From Streptomyces hydrogenans (GTDB taxonomy: Bacteria; Actinomycetota; Actinomycetes; Streptomycetales; Streptomycetaceae), in assembly GCF_014656075.1 (NCBI RefSeq), contig NZ_BNBS01000031.1, positions 1 through 64,000 on the forward strand: a DNA stretch of 64,000 bases. The letters are read 5' to 3'. Shown here in pieces: positions 1 to 8,446 of this stretch (positions are counted from its first letter, which is position 1; every line of letters starts with the position of its first letter). A program made the translations under genes and the position numbers. Under the pieces are notes generated by a model. The model saw nothing but the letters and a program-made list of their open reading frames with translations, was not told where the DNA came from and did no database searches.

Positions 1-495
1 ACGGCCCCCGGGGCCACGCCCGCGCCCGCACCGGCGCCGCGGGAAGGGGGCGCGGCGGTGGCCGCGCCGAAGAGCACGGCCCCGGTGCCCGCCGGGGACG
101 AGGCACGGCAGAGAGTGGGGGTGGGGCAGGTGGCGGTGCTGTCGGCACTGGTCGCGGGGACTCCGGTGCCCGAGGGCTTCGACGTGCGGCGGATGCGGGT
201 GCAGAGCCGCGCGCTCGCGGGGAAGCGGGCCTCGGTCGTGGCGCGGATCGCGCCCGAGCTCCCGGAGATCCTCGGCGCGGGGTTCCGGCCCGCGTTCCTG
301 GCGTACGCCCGGACCCGGCCCATGCCGGGGAGCTACCGGCGGGACGCGCTGGACTTCGTCGAGTCGCTGCTCCTGGAGGAGCGGCCCGAGCGGCGGGAGC
401 TGACCCGCTGGTGGCGGGAGCGGACCGACAGCCGGCCGGCCGGTCTGGCCGGCCGGGTCGCGCGCGCCGCCCGGCTCGTGTTCGGGGGGCGGTGA
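1..495 (+). CDS. C-terminal part of an MNIO/DUF692-partner-like protein (5' truncated)
   Basis: The reading frame is open to the left edge, so the gene starts outside the window; the GTG at 58 is probably internal. A Pro/Ala-rich linker (about the first 35 codons) precedes a compact domain. The segment from RVQSRALAGKR to RPAFLAYARTRP and the aromatic/acidic end DALDFVESLL resemble the DUF2063/BufC-type partner of MNIO (DUF692) enzymes, which install modifications on Cys-rich peptides. The gene ends in a GTGA overlap with a TIGR04222-type gene, a family I recall as a neighbour of DUF692 genes. I infer that the missing 5' part may carry the DUF692 domain, making this a fusion. The family call is by pattern only, without the catalytic domain in view. 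Confidence 0.5.
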   Translation, partial: TAPGATPAPAPAPREGGAAVAAPKSTAPVPAGDEARQRVGVGQVAVLSALVAGTPVPEGFDVRRMRVQSRALAGKRASVVARIAPELPEILGAGFRPAFLAYARTRPMPGSYRRDALDFVESLLLEERPERRELTRWWRERTDSRPAGLAGRVARAARLVFGGR

Positions 496-1523
496 ACGCC
501 GTGGACCTGCTGCTCCTCGCCTTCTACCTGGCCGGTGCCGCCGCCGTCACCCGGCTGGTGGTGCTCGCCCGCCGCGGTCGCGGCGGGGCCGGCGGTCCGG
601 TCCGGGACGTCTACGAGGCGGCGTTCCTCTGCGGCGGTCCCGGCCGGGTCGCCGACACCGCGCTCGCCGCGATGCACCTGGACGGCCGGATCGTCATCGG
701 CGGTCCCGGCGTGGTCGCCGTCGTCCGCCGGACCGCCCACGACCCGGTGGAGCGGGCGGTGCTCGACCTCCACGCGGCCGCCCCGAGCGGTTCGCTGCGC
801 CTGCTGCGGCTCGGCGTGATGACCCACCCGGCGGTCCAGGAGATCGGCGACGACCTCGCGGCCCGCGGCCTGCTGACCGTGCCGGGGCCGCGTCGCGTCC
901 TGCGGCGCTGGTGCGTCGGCGTGGCGCTGGCGGCGTTCCTGATGATGCCGGTGTCGGCGGTGATCACCGCCGTCGAGTTCTCGTCGCCCGACGGGCCCTC
1001 GGTGCCGTTCTTCGTGAAGCTGCTGCCGCTGTTCTTCGTCTGCTTCGTCACGGCGCTGGTCTGCGGCACCACCTCCACCCGCCGGGTGGGTCCGGCGGGG
1101 ATCGAGGCGCTGGCCGCGTACCGGCGGGCGTACGGACACGGCGGCGTCAACACCGTGGCGCTGGGCGGGATCCGGGCGCTGTCCGACCGGGAGCTGTGGG
1201 AGCGGCTGCGGGAGGCGGGCCGCCCGCAGGGGCCCGGGGTGCCGGGCGGCGCCCGTACCTCCTCCTCGTCCTCCTCCGACACGAGCGCGGCCGCGGCCGT
1301 GGTGCTGTGGTGCGGGGGCGCGGCGACGGGCGGCGGGGACGGCTGGGGCTCGGACTCCGGGTCCGGGTCCGGGTCGGGGTGCGGTGGGGGCGGGTCTTCC
1401 TGCTCGTCCTCGTCGTGCGGCTCGTCGTCGTCCTCGTGCGGTTCCTCGTCGTCCTCGTGCGGCTCGTCGTCGTCCTCCTCCTGCGGCTCCTCCGGCGGTT
1501 CGTCCTGCGGGTCCAGCGGCTGA
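492..1523 (+). CDS. TIGR04222-type membrane protein with Cys/Ser/Gly-rich tail
   Basis: The 343-aa protein has an N-terminal hydrophobic helix (about residues 4-24), a conserved block with YEAAFLCGGPGRVADTAL near residue 37, and two further hydrophobic helices around 138-160 and 172-194. From about residue 287 to the end it is almost only Ser, Gly and Cys, with seven Cys spaced 5-8 residues apart in repeats of the form CGSSSSS. That domain plus Cys-rich tail is typical of TIGR04222 proteins. The GTG at 492 overlaps the upstream stop (GTGA), indicating translational coupling. The tail could be a substrate for a peptide-modifying enzyme encoded upstream; that is inference. The G/S/C codons are built from TCG/TCC/TGC repeats, so slippage may vary tail length between strains. 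Confidence 0.75.
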   Translation: MNAVDLLLLAFYLAGAAAVTRLVVLARRGRGGAGGPVRDVYEAAFLCGGPGRVADTALAAMHLDGRIVIGGPGVVAVVRRTAHDPVERAVLDLHAAAPSGSLRLLRLGVMTHPAVQEIGDDLAARGLLTVPGPRRVLRRWCVGVALAAFLMMPVSAVITAVEFSSPDGPSVPFFVKLLPLFFVCFVTALVCGTTSTRRVGPAGIEALAAYRRAYGHGGVNTVALGGIRALSDRELWERLREAGRPQGPGVPGGARTSSSSSSDTSAAAAVVLWCGGAATGGGDGWGSDSGSGSGSGCGGGGSSCSSSSCGSSSSSCGSSSSSCGSSSSSSCGSSGGSSCGSSG

Positions 1524-1568
1524 GCCGTTCGGGTGGCGGGGGCGGCGGTCCTGCCGTACAACTCGATC

Positions 1569-2294
1569 ATGGTGTGGATCCCGCTCCTCCTCGTCGCGTG
1601 TGCCGTGACCGCCGTCGCCTGCGCCCGGCTCTGCCGGGCGGCGATCGCCGCCGGCGGGCCCGGTGCCGGAGGGGGCGCGGACGCGGAACTGACCCTGGGC
1701 GAGGCCGCGTTCCTGGCCGGGGGTCCGGGGCGGGTGACCGATCTGACGCTGGTGTCGATGCACCGGGCGCGGCGGCTGCTGCTCGCGCACACCGGCTGGG
1801 CCACCGTCGTGGACGGCTCCGGCGGGGACGAGCTGGAGCGGGCGGTGCTGGGCGCGATCGGGCCGGAGGGCCAGGCGCCGGACGAGGGGCTGCGGGCCGC
1901 CGTCGCCGCCGCCGCGTGCGTGCGCAGGATCGAGGAGGGGCTGGTGGCGCGGGGGCTCGCGGTGCCGGCGCCGGGCCGACGGGAGGTCGCGGCGGGGGCG
2001 CGGGCGGTGCGGGGGGCGTTCCTGCTGGCGCTGGCGCTGGGGGCGGTCGCGGTACCGCTGGTGCCGACGGCGGAGCGGGCGCAGGTGCTGGCCGGGTTCG
2101 CACTGCCGCTGACGGCCTCGGGGCTGTGTCTGCTGCTCGGCCGGGCGGAGTCGTATCCGCGCAGTCCGTGGGCCTCGCACGCCGGTCAGCGGCTGCTCGC
2201 GGGGCTGTCGGCGGAGGATCCGCTCACGGCGCTCGCCACCCGGGGGCCGGCGGTGCTGGAGCCGGAGCTGCGGGCCGCGCTGGGGCCGCGCTGA
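1569..2294 (+). CDS. TIGR04222-type membrane protein, tail-less paralogue
   Basis: The 241-aa protein has the same architecture as its upstream neighbour. There is an N-terminal hydrophobic helix (IPLLLVACAVTAVACA), the conserved block LGEAAFLAGGPGRVTDL, and two hydrophobic helices near residues 150-195. It ends without any Cys-rich tail. I chose the ATG at 1569 because it begins right before the first helix; the upstream in-frame GTG at 1533 lies in the 45-bp gap after the previous gene. It looks like a duplicated partner that kept the membrane domain but lost, or never had, the candidate modified tail. Function is unknown. Confidence 0.7.
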   Translation: MVWIPLLLVACAVTAVACARLCRAAIAAGGPGAGGGADAELTLGEAAFLAGGPGRVTDLTLVSMHRARRLLLAHTGWATVVDGSGGDELERAVLGAIGPEGQAPDEGLRAAVAAAACVRRIEEGLVARGLAVPAPGRREVAAGARAVRGAFLLALALGAVAVPLVPTAERAQVLAGFALPLTASGLCLLLGRAESYPRSPWASHAGQRLLAGLSAEDPLTALATRGPAVLEPELRAALGPR

Positions 2295-2307
2295 GGAGAA
2301 GGACGCC

Positions 2308-2335
2308 GGTGCGGCGCGCTCGCGCGCGCCGCACC
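2308..2335. terminator. Hairpin terminator between convergent genes
   Basis: Perfect 12-bp stem (GGTGCGGCGCGC and its complement) with a TCGC loop, just after the second TIGR04222 gene. It faces the hemQ gene, so it may stop transcription from either side. There is no U-run, as usual in this genome. Confidence 0.6.
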
Positions 2336-2411
2336 CGGTGCCGGACCCGGTGTCGCTGGAGCGGCGGGCCATGGCGTGGCCGCCGTCTGATCTTCCGGGT
2401 CGAGGGGCGAA

Positions 2412-2434
2412 CGCCCCGGCTGGGAGCCGGGGCG
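2412..2434. terminator. Hairpin terminator downstream of hemQ
   Basis: Perfect 10-bp stem (CGCCCCGGCT with complement) and GGG loop, 22 bp beyond the hemQ stop on the minus strand. Together with the hairpin at 2308 it separates two convergent operons. Confidence 0.6.
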
Positions 2435-2456
2435 CCACCAGGTCGTGGGGCGGCCG

Positions 2457-3170
2457 TCAGGCCAGGCCCTCCACCAGGTCCGCGACGCTCTTGCGGCGGC
2501 CGGTGTAGAAGGGGACCTCCTCGCGGACGTGCATCCGGGCCTCGGAGGCGCGCAGGTGGCGCATGAGGTCGACGATGCGGTGCAGCTCGTCGGCCTCGAA
2601 GGCGAGGAGCCACTCGTAGTCGCCGAGCGAGAAGGAGGCGACGGTGTTGGCCCGGACGTCGGGGTAGCCGCGGGCCATCTTGCCGTGGTCGGCGAGCATC
2701 CGGCGGCGGTCCTCGTCCGGCAGCAGGTACCAGTCGTAGGAGCGGACGAAGGGGTAGACCGAGACGTAGTCGCGCGGGGTCTCGTCGGCCAGGAAGGCCG
2801 GGATGTGCGACTTGTTGAACTCGGCCGGGCGGTGCAGCGCCATGTTCGACCAGACCGGCTCCAGGGCGCGGCCCAGCTTCGTACGGCGGAAGAGGTTGTA
2901 CGCCGTCTGGAGCTCGTCGCTCGTCTCGGCGTGCCACCAGATCATGACGTCGGCGTCGGCGCGCAGACCGGAGAGGTCGTACGTGCCGCGGACGGTGACG
3001 TCCTCCGCCGCCAGCTTGTCGAACAGCTCCTGGACCTCGTCGGCGTAGCCGGTCCGGTCGGCGGGCAGGACGTCGCGCAGCTTGAAGACGGACCACAGGG
3101 TGTAGCGGATGACCTCGTTGAGGTCCTTCGCCTTCTTACCGGCGTTCGGGATCTTTTCGGGCGCACTCAT
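2457..3170 (-). CDS. hemQ: Coproheme decarboxylase HemQ (ChdC)
   Basis: The 237-aa protein belongs to the chlorite-dismutase-fold HemQ family, which converts Fe-coproporphyrin III to haem b by two oxidative decarboxylations. Visible signatures are the stretch VYPFVRSYDWY with the candidate catalytic Tyr139, and DHGKMARGYPDV with the proximal haem-ligand candidate His162. The length fits actinobacterial HemQ. ATG at 3170 opens MSAPEKIPNAGKKAKDL, a typical HemQ start. It lies 17 bp downstream of hemG on the same strand, consistent with a two-gene haem operon for the coproporphyrin-dependent branch. The protein is presumably cytosolic and works with the hemG product and a ferrochelatase not in this window. 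Confidence 0.93.
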   Translation of the reverse strand: MSAPEKIPNAGKKAKDLNEVIRYTLWSVFKLRDVLPADRTGYADEVQELFDKLAAEDVTVRGTYDLSGLRADADVMIWWHAETSDELQTAYNLFRRTKLGRALEPVWSNMALHRPAEFNKSHIPAFLADETPRDYVSVYPFVRSYDWYLLPDEDRRRMLADHGKMARGYPDVRANTVASFSLGDYEWLLAFEADELHRIVDLMRHLRASEARMHVREEVPFYTGRRKSVADLVEGLA

Positions 3171-3187
3171 ACGCCTATTCTCGCCCG

Positions 3188-4663
3188 TCACGAGGAGTGC
3201 CCCGCACCGGGGTGCCCCGTTTCCGACGTGGCGATGATCTCGTCGGCGACGGCGTCGGCCGCGCGGTGGGCCGAGGCGACGCAGGCGGGGATGCCGACGC
3301 CGTCGTAGGCGGCGCCCGCGAGGCGCAGTCCGGGCAGGCCGGCGAGGGCGGCGCGGGCCCGGGCGACCCGGTCCAGGTGGCCGACGGGGTACTGCGGCAG
3401 GCCGCCGGTCCAGCGGGTGACGGTGGTGGCGACGGGCCGGGCGGCGAGGCCGGTGGCGGCGCCGAGGTCCTTGAGGGAGGCGGCGATCAGGTCCTCGTCG
3501 TCGCGGTGGAACTGGGCCTCCTCGCCGTGCCGGCCGACGGAGGTGCGGAGCACGAAGAGCTCGGGGGCGGCCTCGCCGACCCAGCCCCACTTCTGGCTGG
3601 AGAAGGTGGACGCCTTGATGGTGTGGCCGTCGACGGGCGGGACGAGGAAGCCGGAGCCGGACAGTTCCGGCAGCTCGGCGCGGCGGAAGGCGAGCGTGAC
3701 GAGGGCCATGGAGGCGTAGTCGATCCCGCCGAGGAGCGCGGCGGCCTCGGGGGCGTGCCCGCCGAGGAGCCCGGCGGCGACGGGCGCGGGGGTGGCGAGG
3801 ACGACGGCGTCCGCGTCGAGGGTCCGCTCCCGGGTGACGACCCTCCAGCCGGTGGCGCCGGAGCGGAGCAGCGCGGTGGCGGGGGTGCCGGTGAGGAGGG
3901 TGCCGCCGGCGGCGCGGACGGCGTCGGCGACGAGGCCGAGGAGGGTGCCGATGCCGCCGGCGGCGGCGGCGAAGGCGGCTCCGCCGAGGCCGGTGGCGGC
4001 TCCCGCGACGTCGGCGGGGACGGCGGCGCCGGAGGCCTGGACGGCGCGGACGGCGGCGGTGAGGCTGGGGTGGCGGCGGGCGGCCTCGAAGAGGGCGGGG
4101 ACGGCGGCCTTCATCGAGATGCGGTAGGCGTCGCCGGCGTAGACGCCGCCGAGGAGGGGTTCCACGAGCCGGTCGACGACCTCGTGGCCCATCCGGGCGG
4201 CGACGTAGGCGCCGATGGCGGTGTCGTCGCCCAGCTCGGTGGGCGGGAGCTCCGGGTCCCGCTCGATCCGGCGCAGGGCCTCCTCGGAGAGGAGTCCGGC
4301 GACGGCGTCGGCGGTGCCGGGGACGCCCATGACGTGGCCCTTGGGCATGGGGACGAGCCGGCCGCGGGACCAGACGGAGGCGGTGGTGGTGGCGGGCGAC
4401 CGGAGCCGGTCGCCGAGGCCGACGCGCTCGGCGAGTGCGACGGCCTCGGGGCGGCGGGCGAGCAGGGACTCGGCGCCGAGGTCCACGGGGGCGCCGGCGA
4501 TCTCCCCGGCGAGCAGCTTGCCGCCGAACCGGCCGTCGGCCTCCAGGAGGGTGACGCGCGCGCCGGCGGCGAGCAGCCGGAGGGCGGCGGCGAGGCCGGT
4601 GATGCCGCCGCCGACGACGACGGCGTGAGGTCCGGCGTGGGGTCCCGTGGTGTCCGCGTTCAT
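3188..4663 (-). CDS. hemG: Coproporphyrinogen III / protoporphyrinogen oxidase (HemG/HemY/CgoX)
   Basis: The 491-aa FAD enzyme has the dinucleotide-binding motif VVVGGGITGLAAALRL at residues 15-30, the following E-D-G-R-F-G-G-K segment that contacts FAD, and a C-terminal FAD-closing segment LRLAGAAYDGVGIPACVAS. These are typical of the HemY-type flavin oxidase. In Gram-positive bacteria this enzyme oxidises coproporphyrinogen III to coproporphyrin III, so cgoX would be the mechanistic name; Streptomyces annotation commonly says hemG. The neighbouring hemQ supports this branch. The ATG at 4663 gives a normal length. Confidence 0.9.
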   Translation of the reverse strand: MNADTTGPHAGPHAVVVGGGITGLAAALRLLAAGARVTLLEADGRFGGKLLAGEIAGAPVDLGAESLLARRPEAVALAERVGLGDRLRSPATTTASVWSRGRLVPMPKGHVMGVPGTADAVAGLLSEEALRRIERDPELPPTELGDDTAIGAYVAARMGHEVVDRLVEPLLGGVYAGDAYRISMKAAVPALFEAARRHPSLTAAVRAVQASGAAVPADVAGAATGLGGAAFAAAAGGIGTLLGLVADAVRAAGGTLLTGTPATALLRSGATGWRVVTRERTLDADAVVLATPAPVAAGLLGGHAPEAAALLGGIDYASMALVTLAFRRAELPELSGSGFLVPPVDGHTIKASTFSSQKWGWVGEAAPELFVLRTSVGRHGEEAQFHRDDEDLIAASLKDLGAATGLAARPVATTVTRWTGGLPQYPVGHLDRVARARAALAGLPGLRLAGAAYDGVGIPACVASAHRAADAVADEIIATSETGHPGAGHSS

Positions 4664-4757
4664 GGCACCACTCTCTCAAACCGCCCCCGTCGTCCGTTCC
4701 GAGGCCGGAACGTGACCGCATCGCTACCCCGGGAGGCAAACCGGCGGCGGGCGCCGC

Positions 4758-4772
4758 ACGTCCTAGGGACGT
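4758..4772. promoter_or_regulatory. Inverted repeat in the divergent hemG/DUF4349 promoter region
   Basis: ACGTCC-TAG-GGACGT is a perfect 6-bp inverted repeat 28 bp before the DUF4349 start and about 95 bp from hemG. It could be an operator for either gene. No regulator is known to me for this site. Confidence 0.3.
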
Positions 4773-4799
4773 CGATTCCTACGGCCCCAGGGGGACGCT

Positions 4800-5870
4800 G
4801 TGCGCAAGACGGTCGGGACGAACGGGCGGAGACGGGCGGGGGCGGCGCTGCTGCTGGCCGCCTCCCTGCTGGCGGCGGGGTGCGCGGGCGGCGCGGACGG
4901 GGCCGCCGACTCCAAGGGGGCGGCGGCCGCGGCGGCGACCGCGCCGGACGCCGCCCGGCAGGAGGGGAACACCGGCGGTACGGGCGGTTCCGCGGGCTCG
5001 AAGGCGGACGGCCCGCGGCCGGACGCGTCGAAGGCGGACGCCTCGAAGCCGGGCTCGTCGAAGGCGCCGGCCGCGCAGCACCTGATCCGTACGGCCTCGC
5101 TCGCGGTGGAGGTCGACCGCGTGGCGCCGGCCGCCGACCGGGTGCGGGCGGTGGTGGCCGCCGCCGGGGGCCGGGTGGAGTCGGAGACGACGGAGCGGGT
5201 GGACGACCGGTACGACAGCGCCCACCTGGTGCTGCGGGTGCCGCAGGAGCGGTACGACGGCGTCCTCGCCGGGCTGGCTGGCACCGGGAAGGTGCTGTCC
5301 CGCCAGGCGGAGGCGCAGGACGTCACCGACCAGGTCGTCGACGTGGAGAGCCGGATCGCCAGCCAGCGGGCGAGCGTGGCGCGGGTCCGGGCGCTGATGG
5401 ACCGGGCGGAGCGGCTGGCCGACGTGGTGACCCTGGAGGGGGAGCTGAGCCGGCGGCAGGCGGACCTGGAGGCGCTGCTGGCCCGGCAGGCCTCGCTGGA
5501 GGACCGGACCTCGCTGGCGACGATCACCCTGGACCTGCGGGAGAAGGAGCGGGTGACCGTCGAGGACGAGGTGACCGACGACAGCCGTCCGGCCGTCGGC
5601 GACGCCTTCGAGGGCGGCTGGGACGCGCTGGTCGCGGTGGTCGCCTGGACCCTGGTGGTTCTCGCGGCGCTCGCGCCGTGGCTGGCGGCGGCGCTGGCCG
5701 GGTACGCGGTGTGGCGGTGGGTCCTGCGCCCGCGCCGCGCGGCCCGGCCCGTCACGGCCCCGGTGCCGGCGCCCGTCCCCGCCGCCGTACCGGGGCAGCC
5801 GGCGCGGCGGAACGCGGCGGGGCTGCCGCTGCCCGACGGGGAGCCGGACGAGGCGGCCCCGGCGCCGTAG
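4800..5870 (+). CDS. DUF4349 domain lipoprotein
   Basis: The 356-aa protein has an Arg-rich N-terminus, a hydrophobic stretch and the lipobox LLAAGC, so it is a predicted lipoprotein with Cys near residue 27. A low-complexity Ala/Gly/Lys linker (about residues 30-95) leads to a DUF4349 domain beginning LIRTASLAVEVDRV. The domain includes a heptad-rich region (residues about 180-245) likely to be coiled coil, and a C-terminal transmembrane helix near residues 275-305. GTG at 4800 follows the purine stretch AGGGGGA. It is 9 bp upstream of a flavoprotein gene. Precise function is unknown. Confidence 0.85.
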   Translation: MRKTVGTNGRRRAGAALLLAASLLAAGCAGGADGAADSKGAAAAAATAPDAARQEGNTGGTGGSAGSKADGPRPDASKADASKPGSSKAPAAQHLIRTASLAVEVDRVAPAADRVRAVVAAAGGRVESETTERVDDRYDSAHLVLRVPQERYDGVLAGLAGTGKVLSRQAEAQDVTDQVVDVESRIASQRASVARVRALMDRAERLADVVTLEGELSRRQADLEALLARQASLEDRTSLATITLDLREKERVTVEDEVTDDSRPAVGDAFEGGWDALVAVVAWTLVVLAALAPWLAAALAGYAVWRWVLRPRRAARPVTAPVPAPVPAAVPGQPARRNAAGLPLPDGEPDEAAPAP

Positions 5871-5879
5871 CGTGGGCGC

Positions 5880-7253
5880 ATGAGCGAACGACTGGTGATC
5901 ATCGGCGGCGACGCGGCGGGCATGTCCGCCGCGTCGCAGGCGCGCAGGCTGAAGGGGGCCGGGGAGCTGGAGATCACGGCCTTCGAGCGGGGCCGGTTCT
6001 CCTCCTACTCGGCCTGCGGGATCCCGTACTGGGTCGGCGGCGACGTGGCCGGGCGCGACGAGCTGATCGCCCGCTCCCCCGAGGAGCACCGGGCGCGCGG
6101 GATCGGGCTGCGGACGCGGACCGAGGTGACGGAGATCGACCTGGCCGGGCAGCGCGTTCTGGCCAGGGACCTGGCGGCCGGCACGGAGGCGTGGACGGGC
6201 TTCGACAAGCTGGTGATCGCGACCGGGGCGCGCCCGGCCCGCCCGGCGGTCCCGGGGATCGACGCGGCGGGCGTGCACGGGGTGCAGACGCTGGAGGACG
6301 GACAGGCGCTGCTGGACTCGCTGGCCGGGACGGCGGGGCGGCGGGCGGTGGTGGTCGGCGCCGGGTACATCGGCGTGGAGATGGCCGAGGCGCTGCTGAA
6401 CCGGGGCTACGAGGTGACGGTCCTCAACCGGAGCGAGCAGCCGATGGCCACGCTCGACCCGGACATGGGCCGGCTGGTGCACGCGGCGATGGACGGGCTG
6501 GGGATCCGTACGGTCGGCTCGGCGGCGGTGACGAGGATCCTCACCGACGACGCGGGGCGGGTCCGGGCGGTGGCCACGGACGACGACGAGTACCCGGCGG
6601 ACGTGGTGGTGCTGGGGACGGGCGTGGTGCCGGAGACCTCGCTGGCGGAGGCGGCGGGGCTGCCGCTCGGGGCGCACGGCGGGCTGCTGACCGACCTGGC
6701 GATGCGGGTGCGGGGGCACGGGAACGTGTGGGCCGGCGGCGACTGCGTGGAGGTCCTGGACCTGGTGTCGGGCCGGGAGCGGCACGTGCCGCTGGGCACC
6801 CACGCCAACAAGCAGGGCCAGGTCATCGGCTCGAACGTGGGCGGCGACTACGCGACCTTCCCCGGGGTGGTGGGGACGGCGGTGTCGAAGGTCTGCGACC
6901 TGGAGATCGCCAGGACCGGGCTGCGCGAGAAGGACGCCCGGGAGGTCGGGCTGCGGTACGTGGCGGTGACCGTGGAGTCGACGAGCCGGGCGGGCTACTA
7001 CCCGGGGGCGGCGCCGATGACGGTGAAGATGCTGGCCGAGCGGCGGACCGGGCGGCTGCTCGGCGTGCAGATCGTGGGCCGGGAGGGCGCGGCGAAGCGG
7101 GTGGACGTCGCGGCGGTGGCGCTGACGGCCCGGATGACGGTCGAGCGGATGACGGCGCTGGACCTGGGCTACGCGCCGCCGTTCTCCCCGGTGTGGGACC
7201 CGGTGCTGATCGCGGCCCGGAAGGCGCTGGCGGCGGTACGGGCGGCGGGCTGA
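5880..7253 (+). CDS. FAD-dependent pyridine nucleotide-disulfide oxidoreductase (CoA-disulfide reductase-like)
   Basis: The 457-aa protein starts with an FAD-binding fold (LVIIGGDAAGMSAAS, residues 5-19). The segment SSYSACGIPYWVGG places a single redox Cys at residue 46, the arrangement of CoA-disulfide reductases and NADH/Coenzyme A-dependent persulfide reductases. An NAD-binding motif VVVGAGYIGVEMAEAL lies near residue 160, the second FAD motif is VWAGGDCVEV, and a C-terminal dimerisation domain follows. No rhodanese domain is present. The substrate (CoA disulfide, polysulfide or another thiol) cannot be decided from sequence. It likely shares a transcript with the DUF4349 gene 9 bp upstream. 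Confidence 0.85.
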   Translation: MSERLVIIGGDAAGMSAASQARRLKGAGELEITAFERGRFSSYSACGIPYWVGGDVAGRDELIARSPEEHRARGIGLRTRTEVTEIDLAGQRVLARDLAAGTEAWTGFDKLVIATGARPARPAVPGIDAAGVHGVQTLEDGQALLDSLAGTAGRRAVVVGAGYIGVEMAEALLNRGYEVTVLNRSEQPMATLDPDMGRLVHAAMDGLGIRTVGSAAVTRILTDDAGRVRAVATDDDEYPADVVVLGTGVVPETSLAEAAGLPLGAHGGLLTDLAMRVRGHGNVWAGGDCVEVLDLVSGRERHVPLGTHANKQGQVIGSNVGGDYATFPGVVGTAVSKVCDLEIARTGLREKDAREVGLRYVAVTVESTSRAGYYPGAAPMTVKMLAERRTGRLLGVQIVGREGAAKRVDVAAVALTARMTVERMTALDLGYAPPFSPVWDPVLIAARKALAAVRAAG

Positions 7254-7272
7254 GGCCCGCCGCCCGTACCGC
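7233..7272. terminator. Bidirectional terminator with stop codon in the loop
   Basis: An 18-bp perfect stem (7233-7250 with 7255-7272) closes a four-base loop TGAG that contains the flavoprotein's stop codon (7251-7253). It ends 8 bp before the convergent hemE stop, so it can serve both genes. Confidence 0.75.
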
Positions 7273-7279
7273 GGGGGCG

Positions 7280-8347
7280 TCAGACCGCCGTGCGCTCGTG
7301 CACGTAGGCGACGAGGCGGGTCAGGGCGTCGGGGTCCATGGACGGCATGACGCCGTGGCCCAGGTTGAAGACGTGTCCCTCCAGGTCCTTCGCGGCGGCC
7401 AGGACCTCGTCGGCCTTGGCCTCGACGACCTCGGTGGAGGCGAAGAGGACGGCCGGGTCCAGGTTGCCCTGGAGGGCCTTGCCGGGGCCCACGCGGCGGG
7501 CGGCCTCGTCGAGCGGGACGCGCCAGTCGACGCCGACGACGTCCGCGCCGGCCTCGCCCATGAGGCCGAGGAGCTCGCCGGTGCCGACGCCGAAGTGGAT
7601 GCGCGGGACGCCGTAGCCGGCGACCGCGTCGAAGACCTTGGCGGAGGCGGGCAGGATCGAGCGGCGGTAGTCGGCGGGGGCGAGGGCGCCGACCCAGGAG
7701 TCGAAGAGCTGGATCGCGGAGGCGCCGGCCTCGATCTGCACCTTGAGGAAGGCGGAGGTGATCTCGGCGAGGCGGTCCAGCAGGTCGGCCCAGAGCTGCG
7801 GGTCGCCGTACATGAGCGCCTTGGTGTGCTCGTGGTTGCGGGACGGGCCGCCCTCGACGAGGTAGCTCGCGAGGGTGAAGGGCGCGCCGGCGAAACCGAT
7901 GAGCGGGGTGTCGCCGAGCTCCTCGGTGAGCATGCCGATGGCCTCGGTGACGTAGTGCACGTCGTCCGGGGTGAGGTCGCGCAGCCGGTCGAGGTCGGCG
8001 CGGGTGCGGATCGGGTCGGCGACGACGGGGCCCACGCCGGGCTTGATGTCGAGGTCGACGCCGATGGCCTTGAGGGGGACGACGATGTCGCTGAAGTAGA
8101 TCGCGGCGTCGACCTGGTGGCGGCGGACGGGCTGGAGCGTGATCTCCTTGACCAGCTCGGGCCGCATGCAGGACTCCAGCATCGGGATGCCCTCGCGGAC
8201 CTTCAGGTACTCGGGGAGGGAGCGCCCCGCCTGCCGCATGAACCAGACCGGGGTGTGCGGCACGGGCTCGCGCCGGCACGCCTTGAGGAACGCGGAGTCG
8301 TACGTCCGCGACTGCTGCTTCGTCTGCTGGCCCGTCGGGCTGTTCAT
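7280..8347 (-). CDS. hemE: Uroporphyrinogen III decarboxylase
   Basis: The 355-aa protein has the UroD signature FMRQAGRSLPEY (Arg38 and Arg42 are substrate-binding residues), followed by the FSDIVVP segment with the catalytic Asp and the GFAGAPFTLASY motif. It decarboxylates uroporphyrinogen III to coproporphyrinogen III in the cytosol, directly feeding the hemG and hemQ reactions encoded nearby. I chose the ATG at 8347; an in-frame GTG at 8356 would add three residues (VSA). Neither start has a strong Shine-Dalgarno sequence. Confidence 0.95.
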   Translation of the reverse strand: MNSPTGQQTKQQSRTYDSAFLKACRREPVPHTPVWFMRQAGRSLPEYLKVREGIPMLESCMRPELVKEITLQPVRRHQVDAAIYFSDIVVPLKAIGVDLDIKPGVGPVVADPIRTRADLDRLRDLTPDDVHYVTEAIGMLTEELGDTPLIGFAGAPFTLASYLVEGGPSRNHEHTKALMYGDPQLWADLLDRLAEITSAFLKVQIEAGASAIQLFDSWVGALAPADYRRSILPASAKVFDAVAGYGVPRIHFGVGTGELLGLMGEAGADVVGVDWRVPLDEAARRVGPGKALQGNLDPAVLFASTEVVEAKADEVLAAAKDLEGHVFNLGHGVMPSMDPDALTRLVAYVHERTAV

Positions 8348-8446
8348 GGCGCTCACGCCCAAATCTTCGCATGTGGCCGGAAGCCGCTCGTGCCGGGCGG
8401 GTGTCCCTCCCCGCATGGCGGCCCCGTTCCGCCTACTCTTCCCCGC

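Noticed and set aside
333..2438. A 701-codon open frame on the minus strand opposite the TIGR04222 genes
   Set aside because: Arg/Pro/Gln-rich translation with no domain and no ribosome-binding site, complementary to well-supported genes.
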